Source of the DNA: Ruminococcus flavefaciens | Lineage (GTDB): Bacteria; Bacillota; Clostridia; Oscillospirales; Ruminococcaceae | Assembly: GCA_002350065.1 (NCBI GenBank) | Contig: DEDQ01000081.1 | Location: 26,765-43,190, forward strand | Direction: 5' to 3' | DNA length: 16,426 nucleotides | Part shown: positions 1 to 5,712 of the stretch, one piece after another | Layout: every line of letters begins with the position of its first letter | How positions within the stretch are numbered: the first letter of the stretch is position 1 | Notes under the pieces: model-generated | The model's input: only the letters and a program-made list of their open reading frames with translations | What the model was told of the DNA's origin: nothing | Database searches by the model: none | Translations under genes and position numbers: made by a program

Positions 1-279
1 ATGCTGAAGGATATGCCGGTAGACGTGCTGAAGCTCGATATGCGTTTCCTCTCGAAATCCTCAGATGAGAAGAGAGCTCAGACCATTATCAGGAACATCA
101 TTCACCTCTCCGAGGAGCTAAGCATCTACTCACTCACTGAGGGCGTAGAAACTCAGGAGCAGTACGAAAGCCTTTCTGAAATGGGCTGTAAGCTTTTTCA
201 GGGATACTATTTCGCAAAGCCGATGCCGGTAGAGGATTTCATAGAATTCGTCAACAAGCGAAAAAAGAATAAAAAATGA
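1..279 (+). CDS. EAL-domain cyclic-di-GMP phosphodiesterase, 3' end only (cut by window start)
   Basis: These 92 codons are the last third of an EAL domain, the metal-dependent phosphodiesterase that linearises c-di-GMP to pGpG. Visible landmarks are the DVLKLD stretch (residues 8-13, with the conserved Lys of the family's K-[IL]-D motif), TEGVET (46-51, with a conserved acidic residue) and the QGYYFAKPMP terminal motif (67-76). The reading frame runs in from outside the window, so the ATG at base 1 is internal, not the real start. The EAL signature itself, the DDFG loop and any sensory or GGDEF domain lie outside the window. The residues seen fit an active enzyme, but activity cannot be judged from this part. 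The protein ends in a basic KKRKKNKK-like tail and a strong hairpin terminator follows at once. A membrane diguanylate cyclase lies about 9.5 kb downstream on the same strand, so both arms of c-di-GMP turnover are present. Confidence 0.9.
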   Translation: MLKDMPVDVLKLDMRFLSKSSDEKRAQTIIRNIIHLSEELSIYSLTEGVETQEQYESLSEMGCKLFQGYYFAKPMPVEDFIEFVNKRKKNKK

Positions 280-280
280 G

Positions 281-314
281 AAAACTCCGGAAGTGTATAC
301 TTCCGGAGTTTTTA
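281..314. terminator. Bidirectional rho-independent terminator
   Basis: A perfect 13-bp stem (281-293 with 300-312, core ACTCCGGAAG / CTTCCGGAGT) encloses a 6-base loop. It starts two bases after the EAL stop codon. Arms are A-rich on one side and T-rich on the other, so it should stop transcription from both the EAL gene (plus) and the converging kinase gene (minus). Confidence 0.9.
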
Positions 315-322
315 TCTGTTCA

Positions 323-351
323 ATACTATCCGCTCACTTGTTGACTGTCAA
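323..351 (-). promoter_or_regulatory. Possible minus-strand promoter facing the terminator
   Basis: Reading the minus strand, a perfect -35 TTGACA (346-351) and a 17-base spacer precede a -10 of TAGTAT (323-328, 4 of 6 consensus). A transcript would start near 316 and run straight into the 281-312 hairpin, giving a very short RNA, or read through antisense to the EAL gene. The -10 is weak, so this may be chance. Confidence 0.3.
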
Positions 352-355
352 GGAG

Positions 356-1960
356 CTATTTTTTACTGCTCATTTTGATTATCGTGTATATCCCGAGGGC
401 AACTGAGGTCACGAAGCCTATCATCGCGATAAAAGGAATACCGTATGCTTCCGGCTGGATATTCGTCGTGCAGAGTATGCACGAGCCGGCAAATATAACA
501 CACGCAAACAGCGCAAAGGCAATGTTTCTGACGGTTACCTGCAATTTCCGCATCAGCTCGTCGTAGCCGGTGAGCTCGAAGCCTATCTTCATTCGTCCCT
601 TTGAGAGATTCCTCAGCAGAGCGATTATGGCTCCGGGCATCTGCAGCGCGTCAGCTCCGGTAGCAGCAGCGTCGCGCAGGAGCGAGGTCAGCTTCGAGCG
701 CAGGTCGAAGGTCTCTTTCATGCGTTCGACCATTTTATGCGTGAGGATATCAAAGAGGTTGAGCTCGGGACAGAGCTCGCCGATAACACCCTCAAACGTT
801 ACAAGACTGCGCACAAGCAGCGTGAATTCGCTCGGCATTTTTATCTGATACTTGGTGAGTATCCCCATTAGCTCCTCCATGAGCACGCCCATGTTGATGC
901 TGGCGAGGTCTTTCACGGCGATATACCGCTCGATGAGGTAATCGAGGTCCTCGGTGAGCTTAGCCTTGTTCACATTGCCGTTCGTTATGCCCATTGAGAG
1001 GATTATATTTGTGAGCTGGTCGGGGTCTTTCAGCAGGACAGCCATTATCATGTCCTGTATTATGCCGATATTCTGCTGGCTTATGTGACCGATAATTCCG
1101 AAATCTATCCAGTAGGGGACGGTGCCGCAGAGCATGATATTGCCCTGATGCGGGTCGCCGTGGAAGATGCCGGCGTCGAGTACCTGATGCAGGTAGTTTT
1201 TGACGAGAGCGCGTCCGACGGCTTCGCGGTCGACGCAGAATTCCTCGAGCTTGTCACGCCGCGAAAGCGGAAAGCCGTCAACGAAGGTCTGCGTGAGAAT
1301 TCGTGTAGTGGTGAGCTCGTCGATTATGACCGGACACGATACGCTTGTCTCGTCGTCTATGCACTGCTCACGGAACAGGCGGGAATGCTCGGCTTCAACG
1401 TGGAAATCGAGCTCCTCATTCGAGACTTTTTCGAGCTCGTTTATGACTGCTCGGACGTCTATGAGAGCGGTCCCGTCGTCGGTCTCGGTGACTATATTAG
1501 CGAGAGCCGCAAACTTTTTCAGCAGAACGAAGTCCTTTTTGACTATGTCAGCGATATACGGGCGCTGGACTTTTATCACGACGCGGGTGCCGTTTTTGAG
1601 AACTCCGTAATGCGCCTGTGCGATAGATGCCGAGCCGAGCGGCTCGTCGCTGAAATCGGAGAATATGTCGCCTATCTTCCTGCCGGTCTCCTCCTCGATG
1701 ATAGCGCGGACCGTCTCCGCATCGAGAGGCTTTACGCGGCTCCTGAGCTTTTCCAGCTCCTTGCAGTAGCTGTCGGGCAGGAAATCTGTCCGGCTGGACA
1801 TTATCTGTCCTATCTTGATATAAGTGGGACCGAGGTCCTCGAGCGTTGTTCGCATTTCCTCGGGCGTGAAGCCGTTTGAGTAGAAGTTATGCTTTGTGAA
1901 TACAGCGAAAATTTCCGCAGTGCGGTATTTGCTGTTCCACTTTTCCTTTTTCTCCTTCAT
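356..1960 (-). CDS. AarF/UbiB (ABC1/ADCK) family protein-kinase-like membrane protein
   Basis: The 534-residue protein is full length for the UbiB/ADCK family of atypical kinases. Motifs appear in order: the family-specific KxGQ motif (YIKIGQ, 47-52), the alanine-rich nucleotide loop GSASIAQAH (109-117), the VVIK lysine (K130), an ELDFHVEA segment (183-190), the HGDPHQGN catalytic loop (267-274) and the metal-binding DFG (286-288). Two hydrophobic helices near 480-499 and 508-527 end the protein, as in UbiB, so it should sit at the membrane with the kinase domain in the cytoplasm. UbiB members support ubiquinone biosynthesis in other bacteria. An anaerobic Clostridia host probably makes no ubiquinone, so the substrate and role here are unknown, perhaps lipid or quinone handling. 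The usual second Pro of HGDPHPGN is Gln here. The start has an AAGGAGG site and its ATG overlaps the upstream stop as ATGA, indicating translational coupling. Confidence 0.9.
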   Translation of the reverse strand: MKEKKEKWNSKYRTAEIFAVFTKHNFYSNGFTPEEMRTTLEDLGPTYIKIGQIMSSRTDFLPDSYCKELEKLRSRVKPLDAETVRAIIEEETGRKIGDIFSDFSDEPLGSASIAQAHYGVLKNGTRVVIKVQRPYIADIVKKDFVLLKKFAALANIVTETDDGTALIDVRAVINELEKVSNEELDFHVEAEHSRLFREQCIDDETSVSCPVIIDELTTTRILTQTFVDGFPLSRRDKLEEFCVDREAVGRALVKNYLHQVLDAGIFHGDPHQGNIMLCGTVPYWIDFGIIGHISQQNIGIIQDMIMAVLLKDPDQLTNIILSMGITNGNVNKAKLTEDLDYLIERYIAVKDLASINMGVLMEELMGILTKYQIKMPSEFTLLVRSLVTFEGVIGELCPELNLFDILTHKMVERMKETFDLRSKLTSLLRDAAATGADALQMPGAIIALLRNLSKGRMKIGFELTGYDELMRKLQVTVRNIAFALFACVIFAGSCILCTTNIQPEAYGIPFIAMIGFVTSVALGIYTIIKMSSKK

Positions 1961-2520
1961 AGCTGTCCTCCTTGCTCACGGCGTGAGGGTCCGAGCCATA
2001 TGAGCCGGAGCGCATTCACTATTGCTGTGCATATGAGAACAGCTCCCGCGGCGTGCATGACTGCGTGTTCGTTCTTGAACCACGGATTCCACAGCACGAA
2101 GACCGCGAATCCCATAAGTGCTATCGGGCACAGAACAAGTATCCACCAGCCTTTTCTTCCGGAGCGCCGTTTAGATGCGAAAGCGTGAAAAATGCTCGGA
2201 ATGCTGATAAGAGCGGGCAGTATGCCTATCATCAGCGTGAGCAGACGAATGAACATATCCTCGAATATCCACAGGGCTATCCCTGCGAGTCCCATGCAGA
2301 GCCCTCCGCATAGCTGGAGATACCGAATCAGTATCTTAGGGCTGCCGAGAAATATGAACATCGTTACAACGCATATCACAAGCAGAGCGAAGCCTGCCGC
2401 GATATTTATGACGGGGATATACTCTGCGGGTATGAGAAAGAGCAGAAGTCCCGCAAACATGAGTATGATAGACGTAGTTATAACGCTTCGTTTGAGTTTA
2501 TCGAGTTCGCGTGAAAACAT
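1957..2520 (-). CDS. HdeD/DUF308-like six-helix membrane protein
   Basis: This 187-residue protein is almost entirely hydrophobic, with about six predicted membrane helices (roughly 13-33, 37-60, 66-85, 89-113, 124-145 and 152-178). A charged SKRRSGRK segment sits between helices 4 and 5. Size and pattern match the DUF308/HdeD family of small integral membrane proteins. HdeD itself is linked to acid resistance in E. coli, but the biochemical role of the family is unknown and none should be assumed here. I chose the ATG at 2520 because a GAGGTGA site lies five bases upstream. A GTG at 2529 would add three codons, but it lies inside that site. The stop codon overlaps the start of the AarF/UbiB-like gene by four bases, so the two are co-translated and may act in the same membrane. 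Confidence 0.8.
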   Translation of the reverse strand: MFSRELDKLKRSVITTSIILMFAGLLLFLIPAEYIPVINIAAGFALLVICVVTMFIFLGSPKILIRYLQLCGGLCMGLAGIALWIFEDMFIRLLTLMIGILPALISIPSIFHAFASKRRSGRKGWWILVLCPIALMGFAVFVLWNPWFKNEHAVMHAAGAVLICTAIVNALRLIWLGPSRREQGGQL

Positions 2521-2525
2521 AGATG

Positions 2526-2532
2526 TCACCTC
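2526..2532 (-). promoter_or_regulatory. Ribosome binding site fixing the DUF308 protein start
   Basis: On the minus strand GAGGTGA lies five bases before the ATG at 2518-2520. It contains the competing in-frame GTG at 2527-2529, which has no site of its own, so the ATG is preferred. Confidence 0.7.
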
Positions 2533-2550
2533 ACTGAAAAAGCTGTATAA

Positions 2551-2587
2551 CCGACGAACCGCAGAGATATCTCTGCGGCTTCATCGG
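2551..2587 (-). promoter_or_regulatory. Long hairpin in the leader of the membrane-protein/kinase operon
   Basis: The 20-base palindrome CCGCAGAGATATCTCTGCGG (2559-2578) is extended by flanking arms, 2551-2558 with 2580-2587. The extension has one G-U pair and one bulged base. It sits about 30 bases before the start codon in a leader of roughly 125 bases. No T-run follows directly on either strand, so it does not look like a terminator. It could protect the 5' end, modulate translation or bind a protein. No known riboswitch class was recognised. Confidence 0.55.
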
Positions 2588-2652
2588 AAAGGTATAAGAC
2601 AGCGAACTGTGGAAAGGGATCATACTTTAGACCTTGTTGTTTTCTTATATAT

Positions 2653-2681
2653 ATTATAGCATATCCTCTTAAATAATTCAT
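2653..2681 (-). promoter_or_regulatory. Extended -10 sigma-A promoter for the DUF308/AarF operon
   Basis: The minus strand carries TGCTATAAT (2653-2661), a consensus -10 with the TG extension. The hexamer at -35 with 17-base spacing (2676-2681, ATGAAT) is weak, as is usual for extended -10 promoters. Transcription would start near 2646. Confidence 0.65.
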
Positions 2682-2715
2682 TGCTTTTTTATGAATAATA
2701 TGCATACTTTTTTTA

Positions 2716-3573
2716 TCATTTCAGATGTTTTATAACATCGGTCGTGTCGAGATACGCATACATCGCGTAGAGGATAGTCTCGTAGGAATATTTTGCGATG
2801 TGCAGACCGTCTCCGGCACTGTAGGTCTCTGAGAGAGCTCCTGTTTCGGGGTCTGAGAGAACAGCGTTCGTATCGAAGAATAGCAGGCGGTCGTTTTTCT
2901 CGGATTCGACAGATTCGCGCAGACGTGAGTTGAATGCGTTTATAGTATCGTTGGAGGTATACTCATTATCGTCCGAGACCGGCGTAACAGAGCCGATTAT
3001 CACAGTCGCTTCCGGCATAGCGTCAAGCACCTGATAAGCGAGACCGAGCATATCCGCACTGTATTTATCGGGGTCAGAGCCTGGAATGTCGTTTATTCCG
3101 ATAGATATGAGCACGAGCTGAGCTCCCGAATGGACTGCGGCGTCTATAACGCTCATTTCGCCCTCGCCGACATCGAAGGTGTACTCGTCGAGATTCCACA
3201 GCGCGAGTGATTCCTTGGCGATATTGCGAGTGCTCGGAATGAAGCCGTAAGCGTTGAAGCCGTAGGCGATAGAGTCGCCGATAATGGCGAGCCTGTCCTG
3301 ATAGAAGCCGCTGTTTTCGGGTACCTGACCTATGAACTGTCTGTAGTCGAGCGGCTCGGGCTCGGTAGGAGCTTCGGTGAGGACGGGTTCATCGTTTTCC
3401 GGAAGCTGCTCCTTTGCGGGAGCAGTGACCCTTACCGCACGCGGACTTTCAGAAACGCCGCAGCCGTCAGAGGTTATCACGACCATGGTCAGCGAGCATA
3501 TTACCGCCAGTGCAGGCATGAGCGGCACTGAGAAGAAATGCCGGAAGAATCCGGAAATGAATTTGCTTAACAA
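2716..3573 (-). CDS. Membrane-anchored SGNH/GDSL hydrolase
   Basis: The protein has 285 residues from the proposed TTG start. A short basic N-terminus and a hydrophobic segment (about 16-34) form a signal anchor. A Pro/Glu/Thr-rich linker (50-75) and an extracytoplasmic SGNH hydrolase domain (about 90-280) follow. Catalytic blocks are clear: block I IIGDS with nucleophile Ser101, block III GIND with Asn161, and block V DGLH with Asp255 and His258. Such enzymes are esterases or acetyltransferases acting on lipids, polysaccharides or peptidoglycan. The linker suggests a cell-wall or polysaccharide ester substrate, but it cannot be named from sequence. The start is uncertain: TTG at 3573 has a GGGGGT site seven bases upstream, TTG at 3588 has none, and an ATG at residue 19 lies inside the hydrophobic segment. 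A cysteine near residue 38 does not match a lipobox well. Confidence 0.85.
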   Translation of the reverse strand: MLSKFISGFFRHFFSVPLMPALAVICSLTMVVITSDGCGVSESPRAVRVTAPAKEQLPENDEPVLTEAPTEPEPLDYRQFIGQVPENSGFYQDRLAIIGDSIAYGFNAYGFIPSTRNIAKESLALWNLDEYTFDVGEGEMSVIDAAVHSGAQLVLISIGINDIPGSDPDKYSADMLGLAYQVLDAMPEATVIIGSVTPVSDDNEYTSNDTINAFNSRLRESVESEKNDRLLFFDTNAVLSDPETGALSETYSAGDGLHIAKYSYETILYAMYAYLDTTDVIKHLK

Positions 3574-3580
3574 TATTTTT

Positions 3581-3586
3581 ACCCCC
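3581..3586 (-). promoter_or_regulatory. Unusual ribosome binding site for the SGNH hydrolase
   Basis: Minus-strand GGGGGT can pair fully with the anti-Shine-Dalgarno ACCTCC if one G-U pair is allowed. It lies seven bases before TTG at 3571-3573. This decides the start over TTG at 3588, which has no site in front. Confidence 0.5.
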
Positions 3587-3640
3587 AAAGCAGAAGCGGA
3601 AAACCGCCGCGAGTGATTTTTTCTCCTTCATATAATGACA

Positions 3641-3673
3641 CCAAAAACAAAACGCTCCAGCAGATATGGAGCG
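3641..3673 (-). terminator. Second terminator downstream of tRNA-Leu
   Basis: A 7-bp stem CGCTCCA / TGGAGCG (3653-3659 with 3667-3673) is followed on the minus strand by a T-rich tract (TTTTGTTTTT). It lies behind the first terminator and uses the same CGCTCCA arm sequence. Confidence 0.6.
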
Positions 3674-3720
3674 AAAACTTACGGTGATATTAGATTATTG
3701 AAACGAATGTAAGAACCGCG

Positions 3721-3752
3721 ATAAAAACTGACGCTCCACATAAAGTGGAGCG
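3721..3752 (-). terminator. Rho-independent terminator of tRNA-Leu
   Basis: An 8-bp stem CGCTCCAC / GTGGAGCG (3732-3739 with 3745-3752) has a 5-base loop. On the minus strand a TTTTT run follows within five bases, about 27 bases after the tRNA 3' end. Confidence 0.85.
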
Positions 3753-3778
3753 CGAAGCTGTTCGCGCCCGTCTGGCGC

Positions 3779-3865
3779 TGGTGCCGCTGACCGGACTTGA
3801 ACCGGTACGATATTGCTACCGAGGGATTTTAAGTCCCTTGTGTCTGCCAATTCCACCACAGCGGC
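3779..3865 (-). tRNA. tRNA-Leu (anticodon UAA)
   Basis: The 87-base minus-strand sequence folds as a class II tRNA. The acceptor arm is GCCGCTG/CAGCGGC with discriminator A and an encoded CCA (3779-3781). The anticodon loop CTTAAAA on an AGGGA/TCCCT stem gives UAA for leucine. A long variable arm (CGGT...ATCG) and a T arm with GGTTCAAGTCC follow. A consensus promoter precedes it and a terminator follows, so it is a single-gene transcription unit. Confidence 0.97.
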
Positions 3866-3877
3866 GTTAACATAAAT

Positions 3878-3906
3878 ATTATACCACTGCGGCGCTGACT
3901 TGTCAA
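3878..3906 (-). promoter_or_regulatory. Perfect sigma-A promoter for tRNA-Leu
   Basis: On the minus strand, TTGACA (3901-3906), a 17-base spacer and TATAAT (3878-3883) match consensus at all positions. The -10 lies 12 bases before the tRNA 5' end. Confidence 0.93.
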
Positions 3907-3929
3907 GCATTTTTTTAACAATGTATCAT

Positions 3930-3970
3930 AAAGCCGTCCGAATCGGAAAATTTCCTGCGCGGACGGCTTT
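3930..3970. terminator. Terminator after the ABC exporter operon
   Basis: An 11-bp stem AAAGCCGTCCG / CGGACGGCTTT (3930-3940 with 3960-3970) begins just after the exporter stop codon. The loop is 19 bases and itself contains a small GGAAA/TTTCC pairing. The T-tail on the minus strand is short (TTTAT), so it may be of moderate strength. Confidence 0.75.
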
Positions 3971-3972
3971 AT

Positions 3973-5712
3973 TTACGAAGCAAACTGACTGTTGTAGAGC
4001 TCGGCGTAGAAGCCTCCCTTTGCCATGAGCTCGGAGTGGCTTCCCTGTTCGATGATATTGCCCTGCTTCATAACGAGTATGATATCGGAGCTTTTTATCG
4101 TTGAGAGGCGATGTGCGATGATGAAGCTGGTCTTGTTCTTCATCAGCTTGATGAATGCGCGCTGGATACGGTGCTCGGTGCGGATATCAATCGAGCTGGT
4201 AGCCTCGTCGAGAATGAGCATCGGCGGGTCCATGAGCATTATACGCGCGATGCAGATGAGCTGCTTTTGTCCCTGCGAGAGCCCGCAGTCCTCGGAGATG
4301 ACCGTGTCGTAGCCCTGCGGCAGACGCTTGATGAAGCCGTGAGCGTGTACAGCCTTTGCGGCTTCTATGACCTGTTCACGCGAGGCTCCGGGAACTCCGT
4401 ACGCGATGTTTTCGGCGACAGTGCCGGTGAAAACCCACGTTTCCTGCAATACCATGCCGAAGCTGCTGCGGAGGCTGTCGCGTGTGACGGAGCTGATATC
4501 TCTGCCGGAAACCGTTATCCTGCCGCTGTTTATATCGTAGAAGCGGAGCAGGAGGTTGATTATCGTGGATTTTCCGCAGCCCGTAGGTCCGACGATAGCA
4601 ATGCGCTGACCGGCTCTGACGTTGAGGTTGAGGTCCTGAATCAGCTTCACCTTGGGGTCATACGAGAAGCATACGTGCTCGAATGTGAGCTCGCCTGAGC
4701 AGTTCCCGAGCTTTTCCATAGCTGAATCGTCGCTTACCTCTTCCTCGTCGAGGAGGTCGAATACCCGCCTTGCAGAAGCAACGGCGTTCTGGAGCTCGGC
4801 GAAAACGCCTGATATCTCGTTGAAGGGCTTGGTGTACTGATTTGAATACGCGAGGAAGCTCGAAAGCTTGCCGACTGACATAGCTCCAATGAAGGGGGAA
4901 TGTCCGATAGCTCCGAGAGCTCCCATAAGACCGACTGCCGCGTAGATGAGACCGTTCACGAAGCGGGTGGTCGGGTTGGTCATAGAGCTGAAAAACGTCG
5001 CCTTAGCGCCTATTTTGCCGTATTCCGAATTAATCTGCGCGAAGCGCTCCTCGGCGCATTTGTCGTAGACGAATGCCTTGACTATCTTTTGATTGCCTGC
5101 CATTTCCTCCGCAAGACCTACCATGTCGCCGCGGAGCTTCGACTGCTTGACGTAGGAATCGTGCGAAGCCTTCGTGATGCGTGAAGCCGCGATGAACGAC
5201 AGGGGAGTGAGCAGCACGACTGCTATGGCTATCTTTACGTTTATGGTCATCATGAAGATGAGGGTGCCGATGATAGTGATGACTCCGCTGAAAAACTGAG
5301 TGAATCCCTGAAGCAGACCGTCTGAGACTATCTCGATATCGTTTATGACGCGGCTTGTGAGCTCGCCCTTGGTGCGGCGGTCGATGTAGCTCAGCGGCAC
5401 GCGTTCGAGCTTTGCGAATGCGTCAGCGCGGAGGTCGCGCACGGTCAGGAATGCGAGCCGGTTCGTACACAGGCTCATTACCCACTGGAAAAGTCCGCTT
5501 GCTGCGACGGCTCCTGCGAGTATGCACACTATCCTGAGAAGGCGGTCGAAATCGACTGCTCCCTTGCCTGTGCAGCAGTCAACAGCTTCGCCGATGAATA
5601 CCGGAACTGAGAGCGAGAGCGATATCCCTGCCGCCGCAAAGACTACAGTCAGCACGAAATACGCGATATACGGGCGAGCATACGAGAATACACGCTTGAG
5701 AGTTTTAAGCAT
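3973..5712 (-). CDS. ABC exporter half-transporter with consensus Walker B (ATPase/permease fusion)
   Basis: This 579-residue half-transporter has a six-helix type IV exporter membrane domain (about 15-310) fused to a nucleotide-binding domain (about 340-575). The nucleotide-binding motifs are Walker A GPTGCGKST (375-383), signature LSQGQ (478-482, second Gly of LSGGQ replaced by Gln), Walker B MLILDE with catalytic Glu503, D-loop SSID and switch His534. It pairs with the half-transporter encoded just upstream, whose stop overlaps this start by eight bases (ATGCTTAA). The ribosome site GGAGG is nine bases upstream of the ATG. The pair resembles BmrCD, LmrCD or TM287/288-type heterodimeric exporters. 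The substrate cannot be told from sequence; drugs, lipids or peptides are all possible, and no peptidase domain or adjacent precursor peptide is seen. Since catalytic Glu and His are present, this subunit supplies the hydrolytic Walker motifs. Confidence 0.93.
   Translation of the reverse strand: MLKTLKRVFSYARPYIAYFVLTVVFAAAGISLSLSVPVFIGEAVDCCTGKGAVDFDRLLRIVCILAGAVAASGLFQWVMSLCTNRLAFLTVRDLRADAFAKLERVPLSYIDRRTKGELTSRVINDIEIVSDGLLQGFTQFFSGVITIIGTLIFMMTINVKIAIAVVLLTPLSFIAASRITKASHDSYVKQSKLRGDMVGLAEEMAGNQKIVKAFVYDKCAEERFAQINSEYGKIGAKATFFSSMTNPTTRFVNGLIYAAVGLMGALGAIGHSPFIGAMSVGKLSSFLAYSNQYTKPFNEISGVFAELQNAVASARRVFDLLDEEEVSDDSAMEKLGNCSGELTFEHVCFSYDPKVKLIQDLNLNVRAGQRIAIVGPTGCGKSTIINLLLRFYDINSGRITVSGRDISSVTRDSLRSSFGMVLQETWVFTGTVAENIAYGVPGASREQVIEAAKAVHAHGFIKRLPQGYDTVISEDCGLSQGQKQLICIARIMLMDPPMLILDEATSSIDIRTEHRIQRAFIKLMKNKTSFIIAHRLSTIKSSDIILVMKQGNIIEQGSHSELMAKGGFYAELYNSQFAS

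Noticed and set aside
1085..1879. 264-residue plus-strand open frame
   Set aside because: It lies wholly antisense inside the AarF/UbiB gene, whose catalytic motifs are all present; it has no recognisable domain and the frame is open because of codon bias.
2526..2661. Riboswitch in the leader of the DUF308/AarF operon
   Set aside because: Only one long hairpin is visible. No multi-helix junction or conserved core of a known riboswitch class, and no terminator, was recognised.
3586..3631. Upstream start (ATG at 3631) for the SGNH hydrolase by a frameshift
   Set aside because: That ATG is in another frame, has no ribosome site, and the protein it would give has no better signal sequence; the TTG at 3573 explains the N-terminus without a frameshift.
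3695..3910. 71-residue minus-strand open frame containing an AAVVELADTRDLKSLG-like peptide
   Set aside because: It is a translation of the tRNA-Leu gene and its promoter, a well-known false protein in bacterial genomes.
4111..4698. 195-residue plus-strand open frame
   Set aside because: It is antisense to the nucleotide-binding domain of the ABC exporter and has no ribosome site or domain.
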